Shown in pieces: positions 11,806 through 22,454 of a DNA stretch of 64,000 nt. This DNA comes from Mesaphorura yosii (lineage: Eukaryota; Arthropoda; Collembola; Poduromorpha; Tullbergiidae), in contig WIXG01000105.1 in the NCBI GenBank assembly GCA_009869945.1, positions 124,001 through 188,000 of the forward strand, in the 5' to 3' direction. The stretch's first letter is position 1. Each line of letters opens with the position of its first letter. The translations under genes and the position numbers were made by a program. The notes under the pieces are model-generated. The model made no database searches, was not told where the DNA came from, and was given only the letters and a program-made list of their open reading frames with translations.

Positions 11806-14800
11806 ATGGCTTCGACTTCGACACTGAGAAGGTTTTGGTCCAATTGCATCGAAACAAGGACAAGACACATGTTCGCCCTCTTCGTGCTCCTCGTCCTCGT
11901 GGCCCACTTCTGCCACGGTAAGTAAGAAAATTGATTCCTGGGCCGTAGGCTTAGGCTGAAGGCTTAGGCACGAAAGTGGATTTAAGTTAATGCGTATGCG
12001 GTAAAAGCCGCATTGAGAGTCAATTTATTATCAGCTTGTCTTGGAATCTTGAACTTCGTTTCACGAATACGAATACGAACTCACGAATCTTGTTAATAAA
12101 ATCTCTTAAAACCCAAAGCCAAAGATGAAACCGTCGCCTTCACCGTCACCGTCACTGAACAATGAAAGCTTCGTCGTCGTCGTCGTCGCATCTGCTCTGC
12201 TCTGCTCTGCGGTGTGTTAGATTTGGATTTCTCGTGCGAGTGTGCACAGCCGGATTTGCTGACTAAAAAGTGAAATACTACGTATAAAAAGGCAATAGGC
12301 AAAGCAGTACAGGCAGGTAAAGTGAATAATGCAATATTCAAGGCAAGATGAGATTCGAGAAGATCGCGTCGCGTCGTGGAGAAAAGTCATAGTCGAATCG
12401 AGTCAAGGGATTTGGAAAATCTTAAAACTTCCCAGTGCCATTTCATTTTTGGATCTCGCGTCTTGACTGATGGAATCGTCGAAATCTCGTCGCTGAAGCG
12501 AATCCATAATAAATACTCATGTTGGAGTGCTGGAATGTTGGAGTACGAAAAAAATTGAATCTGTACGGGTGAATCTGTTCAGCCATGCATATTTGATATT
12601 TCACTAGAAAACTAGAATCGGAGTACAAAAGCGACGACAAAAGCAAAATATGAATTCCAGGGCAGAAAAACTGTCGAGACTCCGACGAGACAAGTGTTTT
12701 GAATGAAATGGGAATCCGATTGCCTTGCATTTCTGCTCGGATTCGCCGATTTCGGCATTTTTTCAATCGAACCTGCGAACTGTGCTGCGCTGCGATTTTT
12801 ATTGGAGAGATGAATTTCTATCTTTATTGATTGAAGGATGCCGTTAAGATTTTTCTTCTTGGGCGCTGCTACGTTTGCTAAGCAGAGAACAGCTTCTTCG
12901 TCTGGCAAGTTCTAAGGACAATGAAGTTGTTATGCATCAATTTGCAAATTCTTGTAGTGTTTTTGCAAACTTTTGTGTACCGCAAAGTTTTGTTAACTTG
13001 TTTAGCACTTTCCTGTCGAAAAATGGCGATGGGAATTTATTGTTATTCGCGAATTGGCTTGTGTACGAAAACTATAGTGAGAGTGCCAAGAGACAATTTT
13101 GCCTTTTTGCGTTTGCGAAAAGATGCACAACAAAGAACTATAAATTGGACCACCCATAAATCAAGTCGTATTGTCTCTTGACAGAAACACGACACAAGCT
13201 GCTGTTGCAGCTGCTTGTAAGCTTTGGATTAACTTTTGCATTTTGCAAAATTCCTATCCCGACACGAGACGACACAACAACAAAAGCGAAAAAGAAAGTT
13301 GCAAAAGTGAACATACAAACAAAACCTCGCAACGCAAAACTGTATTTCAATCCGAGGATCATTCGCTTGCGAGCGTCAAAAATCGTCCCGAAATCAGTCA
13401 AACGACGCAATCACGCAATTTAGAGCAATAAAATTCAAATGCAATTTGTTGCAATAAAAACAAATGACAAAGTGAGCCATTCCGACAATTCAGAGTCGAG
13501 AGTCTCATGTTTCGAGTTGCTGTGCAAAACTTTTGCTTTTGCTCAATGGTCCAATTTACGTCTACGCCACGCGTGTTGCGATTTGCGAATCTCTCACTCC
13601 ACTTTCACTTTCTGGACTCGAGAACTCAGAATTCTTCAACAGGCCGAGCCTGGCTAGAACTGGAAAACTCGAAAGTAGAAGAAAAGAAATCAAATAACTT
13701 TATATTTAAATGTGGTAATTTCGAGAATGACAATGACAATGACGATGGCGATGGTGATGGTGATGGGCTGGTCATTTAGAGCAGAAGACGGTGAAGGCCT
13801 CAGAAATGGAGCTTTTATGGAAAACTGGAACTCGAACTCGAACGCTGAATTCTACGAAAGCGAAAACGAAGAGTCAAGCTCGAGTTTGGGTGCCGAAAGA
13901 GAAACGGAAAAAGAAAACGGACGAAGCGCCGTATATTTACATTTGCTGAATAGCGAAGCCTTACATCCCCTTGCACAAAGTTTCGTGATAGATGAGATTT
14001 GAATCGACGTAGACGTCGTATGTGGATTATTGCCATCTCGAGCTTGTTTTCATATTTTGTAAAAATGTGAGTAAATTGATTCAGCACAATGCAACTATGC
14101 AAAACACAACAAAACAATTGCGACCAGCCACAGCTGGCTGTGGAATTGTTGAATTAAAGTTTGGAAATTGAAAGGAAAGGTCAAGTGTCAACACAGAAAA
14201 TTGAAAACTTGTGCTGAAAAGTGAAAACTGAGTTAAAGCGGAAGTGGAAGTGAACTTCAGCCCGGCTTTAACGTCATGCTTCATTTACGGTCAGTACAGC
14301 CAAGCACTGAACACGATGCACGGGCGCATTTTTACCTTTTCTTGAGAGCAGCAGGCAGCACGGGCACATGATTATGACTATGATTGTTATTGTAAGTAAT
14401 TTGAAGCATGACAAAGGCAGAAGGCGAAATACGAACACGAGCCAGGCGAGAAAGGGAGAGTGATTAAATACGAGGAACAGAAACATGAACGAACACGAGC
14501 CGCCAGGGTAGGCCAGGGTCCAGGTGTGCGGGACCTTTTTTTACGGTTTCTTGTCCATATGTCTCCCCGAACTGCAGATGATCCGACTTTCCGAGTTTTC
14601 CTTCCCTTCTCCACGTAGCAGCAGTCAATTTGCCTAATAACCGACCTCGTACGCTTAATGTGTTGTCCAACAAGCTGTTCTGCGCTGGAAGATGAACGCG
14701 TCCAGCGTACGCGTACACGGACAAAAGTCATTTACATCTGACTCTGATCTGCTCTGCTTTGTTTTGTATGTCGTGGTGGTCCCCTGCCACTGCCTGTGTC

Positions 14801-17800
14801 TGCTAAAAGCCCTCATTAATGCCCTAAAACAGCTGGAAATGTTGTAAATGCATTTTTATTGAAATTGCCTGGGCGATGAGAGAAATGATAATAAGAATGA
14901 GACTTGTATTGACAATTGAGTGATTCATGATTCATTGCTCTTCCACTGCTTGCTTGTTTGCTGCCTGCCGTTTACAACTTCAAGTTTTTTGTATTGAACG
15001 TTATACAAAAGAAAAGTTCATCGAGAGTAACGTAAGTCGAAATGCGTGGGTGGCTGTCTGGGCTTGGCTCTGTTTCTACGAATAAGCATCATTGAAATTG
15101 AGATGTAATCGTATCTGATTAATTTCTCAATGCATGCCCGTCCATTAAATCTTGATCTGTCTCGAATCTTCTGTCTCCGTGTCTGGCTTGGCTTGGGTCT
15201 GACCTGTTTTCTGTTTTGACAGCCGAGCATCATTGAATTGGCACTGGCGTGGCTTGAGAGTTCTTTCTCCGTGGGATTTAATTAATGAAACGCTCGGCTT
15301 GGTTTGAGACGAGAGTGAAACAAAACATCGTCTCATTTTGACTTTGACTGACTAGACAAGATGCAATGTAATTGCAGGAGGCAGGTTGAGGAAGAAATGA
15401 ACTCTTTCCCGTTTGAAGACGAAGAAGATGCGGAGACGACGGCCACGAGCACGGATGGTTCTGACTCTCATTATGATTCATGATCTCCCACTCCCATTCT
15501 CTTCTCATCTCTCTTGTGACTGTGACTAGTGCATTTGTTAATGCATTTGCGTATCCGCTTGGCGTGGTTTGGATTTGCTTGGTTAATGGGTTGAACTAAT
15601 TAAAATTAGAATGGCAATCTTCCCTTCCCTGCACACTGCACACTACGACTGCTTTCTGCTTACTTACTGCTTGGCCCATTAAGCTAAAAGTGTTTGTGGA
15701 ATTAATCAAATCTAAAATCTTCTCGACGCGAAGTGAATTGCCGAGACGTAGCATTCAAAAACTATTCAACTCAAAAAGGCCTACAAGGTTTCTCCTGCAA
15801 AGAAGTAAACGGTGCTCAATTCCTTGTGCGTGCGCGTCAAAATAAAATTGATCTCTTGATGTTTCGCTCATCACGGCTGTCTCGATTCTTGATTCTTGAG
15901 TGCATTCACTTGCTAATAGCAATAGCTAATGAGAGCAAGTAATGTGATGGTCATTGTAATTATGACAAGACGAGAAGTAGAATCAAACGAAGATATTGTC
16001 AAGTAGTCCATTACGGAAAACAGAATTTATCCAATTGTTTACGTATGCACTCTACACTGCACCAAGCAAGTGTTCCAGTGCACATTTTCTGCATGCACCA
16101 TTGGAAATATCTTGAAACTTGCTTCTTGAGAAACTTATCAGTGTGAATTTTGCATTTATTCAACAGCGTTCGGCTTGTTGGCGTAGGTTTCTATACATCA
16201 ACACCGCTTTTGTACGCGCAAAAATGAAAGATTTGAGTTTGAATCTGTAAATTGGAACAAAATAGCGAATTCGAAGGCTGAATGTGATTAGTGGTCGAAT
16301 TAACTTAAGCATTTACAGTATTCCTTTGTTCTTCGTGCTCCACGTTCACACTTTTAATTCCTTCGTCTTGAGTCTTACAAGACGACATTCTGGAAACTTG
16401 TCCCACTTTGCACTGCACTGGAGCTGAAGTTTGAGTTGTTCATCTCAAGATGAGATCTTTTAATGAAATCTTCATCTTCATCCGTGCCCCTGCCGCAGTC
16501 GTACAGTTCAGTTGCCCGACTTGCACGGCCACGGAAAGCCATTAATGGATTGAGGTTCTTATCCTTTAATGGGACGGCGACGGCGGTTCAACTTAATTAC
16601 TGACGTCTTCCAAGTTCTGCGCTACATCCGAGTTTGAAGCATTTGAAGGCGACGACTGTGAATGTGAATGCGAATGGTGAATTAAGATGGCAAAGATAAA
16701 GAAGCACACCAAAAGAAAGCGGCCCAAAGCGCAGTTTTCTCCAAGACAAGCGAAAAGCAGGAGCAGCCAGCAGAATTTTACAAATAGTTTCTAAAATCAA
16801 GAACAAATTAAAAATCCTTCCTTTCAGTTGGGCGAACGCGAACCGCAAACATAAACTGAAGTACTTTCCAGTCTGATTCTTCGAGTTTCGACGAGTCAAC
16901 GGGCAGGCAGGCTTGGACGTACGAGCAAAGCAGGCAGAATCGATTCCAAGCTTCGTTTAGTACATTCTTCCGATGACAGTCACATTTATTTCGCGACCTG
17001 AGCGAACCTTCTTTCTGCAGTGGATGTTGGGCTCAGGCTCAGGTTCATGATGACACATTACCCAATAATCGTGGCTGATCTCCTCTTCAGACTCCGCTCC
17101 AACTCGACTGACTGAATTGCAGGCTCGGCTCGCGGCGTTGCCGGTTTCGTTCTCGTTTTCTACCTCAATGCACTCTCAAGGTTCCATTCACCATTCGCGT
17201 GCTGGTGCTAGTTCTCAATTTCTGTGCGACCTAAGACACATAAATACAACTCGAGAAAAATTTAATGTCCAGTATCTAATCTAAACCCATAATAACCCTT
17301 TTATATGTGCACTTACTTCCTGCCTGTCCTGTCCCATCCTCGTTCGAGTTCGCATCCTCGAGTGGTGACGGTGTTTCTGGAAACTGGAATCTCTTTGCTG
17401 GAAGCTGGGTGCTGGGTTCTGGCTCTTCATTACAGCAGCACATAACTACGTGCCGTTCTTTTAAAAATCGTCCACTCCACTCAGATTCACACTGGCGAGT
17501 CGCCCGACAACGACGACACTGGTGAATTCCGAATTCTGCTTTCGTTCCCTCATTTCATTTACACTCAGGAGATAAATTCGTTTTGCTGCACTGCACGACT
17601 GCACGTACTCCATAAAAGTGGCTAGCCCAAATTCGCATACTAATGACCATTTTTAGTTGTCTGTGTATCAAAATCTTGCATAAAACAATCAAAATGAACC
17701 AATCCCACTCAACTGCCGAAAATATTGCTTATGAAGGCTGTACAATGCGAATTGAATCGACCGAGCGGCGCAAACCGGAAGTTGATTCTCAATGCTATGT

Positions 17801-19925
17801 TAATTCATCCAGTCATTCAGTCCAGTCCGAGTTCAAGTCTGACCGATCTTTGACACTTTTCATTTCAGAAGCGTCGACCTTGCGCCTGGTCAGCCTGCGT
17901 ATTCCCCGTTACACGATTCGAGGCCAGCCCGTCCGCCTGGAGTGTCACTACGACCTGGAGAACGAAGCCCTGTACTCGGTCAAGTGGTACAAGGACGGGA
18001 AGGAGTTTTACAGATTCCTGCCTGGTGATTACCCACCTGCTCGGACCTTCGACCTTCGAGGATTCACTGTCGACGTAAGTTGGTCGAGCCGAGGATCGTT
18101 CTAGATCCTTGATTCAGTAACTGCTTTAATTAATTGGCGTTGTCGTCGTTGAGAAGATTGAAATTGCTGCTAAATGAAAAGGCAATCTAAGAGATAGTAC
18201 TTTTTCACGTCGATTTCAGAAGCAGAATTCGACCGACACCGCCGTCATCCTGAAGAACGTCGATCTGGGGGCGTCTGGAGTGTACAGATGCGAGGTCAGC
18301 GGTGAAGCGCCAGCCTTTCAAACGGTCATAGAAAATAGTCAGATGATGGTCGTAGGTAAGTCAGCTTCACCTCCAGCAACTTGCAGAAAGTCTTCCAGTG
18401 CAGTGCCAGTTTACAATTGGCGCATCGCGAATCGGCTACAAAAGCTCAAATGCGAGCATAGCAAAGCAAGTAGCTTAGCCTCTTCTAGACTTCTTTTCAT
18501 CAGTGACGAGTTGTACCATAAGTTGTAACATCATTTGAGCACTGATACGTGATCCAATTCATTCTGGTTCCGTTTCCTGAAAAACTTTTACGCACTCGCC
18601 CCTCGCACAAGTTTATGGCTCTTACTCGTTTTTCGTGTTTCGTGCGTGTCTCGAAATTTTTTCGGATCTTCCATCGAGCGTGAGCAGATCAGCCTTTTCC
18701 TCCTTGCCGAGATTTATTTTATGACCTCAGCTATCGTGTTACTGTTAACTGTTGCCAGTGTCAGTTGCTTTGCTTTGAATCTTCAGTCACGTAGGAGGAA
18801 GACTAAGACTCCAACTCGAAGACGGCAGCAGTCAAGTCAAGTCAAGCGGGTGGTTAATTCTTTACAACTTGTCTTTCATCTTCCTTCTTACGTATACGTA
18901 TTTTATGACCGGCATGATTTAAGCAGCAGCAGCAGCAGCAGCAACATGCATTGCGTTTGGTGCTTGATTGAACATTAACAATGATCCACTGTGCTGCTGT
19001 GCTTGTCAATTACGAGCCCGTTTTATGACGAAGGAGTCATGCCAAGCGAAGTGCTAAGATAGAAGCAATGAAGCGATGGTGACGGCGTGCGTGCTAATTT
19101 TAGTGATGAAGTGATGATTTTACGCCGATTTTCTGCTCCTGCGATCGTAAATCTCTGAATTTTACTGCAGCCGCCGTAATAAATTACACACTTTCTAGAT
19201 TTGCCAGACGACGGCCCCCAAATTGAAGGCAGTAATCTTCGCTACTCGATTGAAGACGTGGTGCGAGTCAATTGCACGTCCCCACGAGCCAAACCTGCCG
19301 CGAAACTCGTCTGGCACATCAACGGCGATGTGGTAAGGCCAAAATTCGGCCACCGCCTTAATTTTCCTGGAATTATTTCATTGTGCACTTTTTCAGGCCG
19401 AAGAACGTTTCATCAGAAGGTATCCAATCTTCATCGAGAAGAACGGGCTGGAAACGTCGGTGTTGGGATTGCATTTCGAGGTGGGTCACGTCAATTAAAC
19501 CAGCCAGATGCCGGGCGGGCACTGAATTATGAGAGCAGATTTCTAATCTTCGTGAAACTCGTGAACGTACGCAGATTAAGCGGCACCATTTCAAGAGTGG
19601 AGACCTAAAAATTAAGTGCGTAGCCAAAATTGAGGATTTTTATTGGCGAACCAACGAAGAGAGAGTGCTACCAGATTATCCAGAGAGGAGTCCTGCCCTG
19701 GAAAGCAAAGCAACTTTCAATTCAGGTAAATTTGTAAAATCGTAAATTCCGTTTATATGCTCGTTTGCACAACAGTTGACATGTTTTGTGCTTCCTGTAC
19801 CTGTAGGTGTTCGTGCGGTCTCGACACTCGCCTTCGTCACGAGCCATTTCTGGTCATTATTCGTCGGTTACACAGCGTGTTCACTGATTGCGCAGTTATT
19901 TGTCGAGAGGAGCAGCGCATTTTAA
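11806..19925 (+). CDS. Beaten path (Beat) family Ig-domain axon-guidance protein
   Basis: Proposed exons: 11806-11917, 17869-18074, 18220-18355, 19199-19332, 19397-19480, 19575-19725, 19807-19925; 313 aa with all phases consistent. Residues about 21-37 are a signal peptide (MFALFVLLVLVAHFCHG). Two Ig domains follow with the Beat hallmarks: LYSVKWYKDGKEFYRFLPG and YRCEVSGEAPAFQTV in Ig1 (Cys pair in LECHYD and YRCEV), and VNCTSPRAKPAAKLVWHING in Ig2 (Cys pair in VNCTS and IKCVAKI). A Ser/Ala-rich spacer leads to a hydrophobic C-terminus (TLAFVTSHFWSLFVGYTACS and on), which fits a GPI signal or membrane anchor. In Drosophila, Beat proteins bind Side-family receptors and control motor-axon defasciculation. 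Intron 1 is about 5.95 kb, typical of regulated neuronal genes. Which beat paralogue this is cannot be decided by eye. Confidence 0.9.
11918..17868 (+). other. Large first intron of the beat-family gene
   Basis: A 5.95 kb intron between the signal-peptide exon and the first Ig exon. It contains simple-sequence patches (GTC at 12172-12190; GAT/GGT-type at 13728-13768), a TATAAAAA word near 12286 and several open frames of 60-115 codons with no recognisable domains. I see no nested gene. Its size makes it the likely home of regulatory elements, but none can be named from sequence alone. Confidence 0.6.
12172..12190 (+). repeat. GTC trinucleotide microsatellite
   Basis: About six GTC units inside the first intron of the beat-family gene. 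Confidence 0.75.
18921..18946 (+). repeat. AGC trinucleotide microsatellite in a beat intron
   Basis: About seven AGC units in the 843 bp intron between the two Ig domains of the beat-family gene. Confidence 0.8.
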
Positions 19926-20026
19926 GTTTCAGATTTCTTGATGCTATATTTTTATGGTCTCGATGTCTCGTGGTCTTCATGTACGTTAGAATAAGCACCT
20001 TACGACATATTATAATTCACTGATTC

Positions 20027-20032
20027 AATAAA
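20027..20032 (+). terminator. Poly(A) signal AATAAA for the beat-family gene
   Basis: AATAAA about 100 bp after the beat stop codon and about 185 bp before the next gene's start codon. Confidence 0.65.
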
Positions 20033-20215
20033 GCACGTGATCAAATGCTGCTCCAAAGCTTGCAATCATTGTCATAGTCAGAAATGGGCCGAAGACCAGA
20101 AAGAGCGTCAACAATTCGCATTCCGCGATCATTGACCAGGCAAACAGGGGGCTGGAATGCGAAGAAGCGAATTTCTGTCGACTTTTGGAGTATTTTGACC
20201 AAAAACTCCTAGAAA

Positions 20216-22023
20216 ATGGCCAGCACAATTTCCAGAATATCGACCGATCGAAGATTTTGGCCGCCGCAGCCTTGGGTAGTGAAACCATCGCCCAGCAAAC
20301 GTAAGGAACCAATTTACCCGCCGGAAATCACCAAACTCCTCGTCGACAAGCAGAAGGAGGAGGGTAAAGTAAGAAAGCAGTATGTGGCCCCGAACACGCA
20401 AGTCATCCCGGTCATCAACGTCCGGACTGGATCCCAGCATTTCATGGTCCCCGAGACGCCGGAGCCGATTTACTACAAGGAGCCCGCCGAGCACACGCTG
20501 AACCTCAAAAAACTGTACCGGACACTCTTTGTCCTCTGCATAATCGCCCAAACCGGCCTGACCCTCGCTCTGCTCTTCTTCTGGGTCGAATTCGTGTACA
20601 ACTGGCCCGTAGACTTCATTGAGGACCTCATCAAGATCAAATTCCCAATCTTCGAAGTGATAGTCCGCGAACTCACTTTCTGCCTCGCACTCCATCCAGT
20701 TGCAAACGGCGGAGTCGGGATGCTCGCCATGTTCTGCTGCAAACACAAGTGCCTGCGTGCGGTAAATCCTTGAAATATTTCCAATATTCTAGTGCGTTTT
20801 TTGTCTTGAACTCGATTGCAGTACTTTCTTCGGTCGTCCCTCTTCTCCTTGTTTACGATCGCAATCATTCTCTTCACAATTAACTTTATCAGCATCGCTC
20901 CAAGCATCGACATCGTTCCGAACCTGGAAGAAGGGATACAGCAGTACGATCTTCACAATTCGGGGACGACGGAGTCGGAATCACAGGCGCTGGAGAAGTC
21001 GAGGCATTTTCGTCAAGCCTGGGATGTCATGCAAAAAAAAGTTAGAAACTAAAAATAAAACAAAACTAATAACTAACCAGCGATTCGATGTAATTACTTA
21101 ATTACTCACTTTCTGGTTTAAATGCTGCGGAATCCGCGATTACAACGACTAGGTCTCCAAACCCCAAAACGAAGCGACGAAAGTGCCAAAATCCTGCTGC
21201 CGAGCCTTTCGACTTGACGTGGAACAAAATCGGGTAAACACCAGCACAGAATGTTCGATTTGAGTTCAGAGTTCACGCATTCACGCATTCACGCATTCAC
21301 TGATGTATGATGTGTGACGAGTAATGTTTTAATTGAAGTCTATACGAGGCTCGCACTACGACGATGACCTGGAGTACTGTCAAATGTCCCCAACCTACGT
21401 CAACACCTGGGACACTGGCTGCCTTTTCCTATTTTTCGACTTTGTGACGGAGATTTGCACTGGATTCGCCATCCTTCAACTACTTGACGTTGTGCTGGTT
21501 GTAAGTTGCGTGAATCTTTAGGATGGTCAGCTAAAAGGCCAAACGTATTTTGTCAGTTAAATTCTGTTCTACATCGTGTTTGTGCTATGCTTTACGACAC
21601 AAGTCGGATGTAAGCTTAATTGTGCTATGCATTGCTTCATTCCTTGGTTGTTAAATTAATTAGTAAGTAATAATTAATTTTAGTCAGGAGCTAGACACGG
21701 ATTACGCTTACCCGTTCGCCCAGTACTTTATCGACTGTTTCTTCTGTACACACTGCATTCGACTGAAGAAAAGCATAACAGAAGCGGAGATCCGGGAAAT
21801 TAGGGAGGACCACCACTGGAGGAGGAAGTCTGATGCAGTTCGGAGGGAGCCGAGTGACGATTTTCATGTTTATCACCAGCACGAGCATGATCATCCTCAT
21901 CATAAGCATCAGGATTCAGACTCACAAGGATCACGACCACGAACGACGGCGACGTCAGTGAACCAAGTTTCCGAACGCGAACGGCGACAGCGAATGTCGA
22001 AGAAATCTGCTAAGAAGATTTAA
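20216..22023 (+). CDS. Uncharacterised four-segment membrane protein with His-rich tail (447 aa)
   Basis: Proposed exons: 20216-20761, 20822-21040, 21153-21233, 21339-21500, 21688-22023; every junction is phase 0, which supports the model. The ATG has a good context (AAAATGG). Hydrophobic segments lie at about residues 100-125 (FVLCIIAQTGLTLALLFFWV), 150-175 (weaker, ending GMLAMFCC), 185-206 (LFTIAIILFTINFISI) and 308-335 (CLFLFFDFVTEICTGFAILQ then LLDVVLVV). This suggests three to four membrane passes with a roughly 100-residue loop between the third and fourth. A basic N-terminal region precedes the first. The C-terminal cytosolic-looking tail has a CxxC pair, a charged helix and a His-rich run (HVYHQHEHDHPHHKHQ) that could bind metal. 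I do not recognise the family. The third exon (21153-21233) is the least certain part. An ATTAAA about 50 bp after the stop may be the poly(A) signal. Confidence 0.72.
21265..21299 (+). repeat. Short minisatellite, ATTCACGC x3
   Basis: The 9-10 bp unit CATTCACG repeats about three times within an intron of the four-segment membrane protein gene, between its third and fourth exons. Confidence 0.75.
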
Positions 22024-22454
22024 TTGGCTGCTTTGCTGTTCTAATAGCAATTAATTAGTGAATTAGCGAATTAAAATGGGGAGCGTGTGCACTGCATCGC
22101 ACGTGATTTATCGCATGTGCCTTCAGCTGTCCTTCGCCAACCAGGGACAGGTGCCCACGTTTTCATTTCAGTAAATCGGCTCCCTTTAGCAAGTTGTTTG
22201 GGTTGATTTTGATTTAATTAAGCTGGTTGACGTTCGCTCGTGTTCGAGACAAAGAGCCCGACAGACTAAAGTGAATTTCTACTTTTCTGCTGGCGGGGCC
22301 ATTAAAGGGAACGTTTCTTGCAATTTTTCTTCTTACTTCTCACAGTGGACGCCGATTTAGTTATATATTGCAAGAATAGCAACTTCCAGAGTAGTTTAAC
22401 TTTACTACTACCCCTGAACTCAAGTCTCTAATCAGCTGATCAGCTTCCCATAAA

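Noticed and set aside
12283-12292. TATAAAAA word as an alternative beat promoter
   Set aside because: It lies just inside intron 1 with no initiator or coding exon after it.
17643-18074. Possible alternative start of the beat-family gene reading straight into the first Ig exon
   Set aside because: A good acceptor (TTTCAG) at 17863-17868 and a matching signal-peptide exon at 11806 explain the N-terminus. The extra frame has no signal peptide.
21557-21611. Possible extra exon of the four-segment membrane protein (frame reading ILFYIVFVLCFTTQVG)
   Set aside because: The hydrophobic frame is closed by a stop right after the only acceptor and breaks the phase-0 chain; direct splicing from 21500 to 21688 works.
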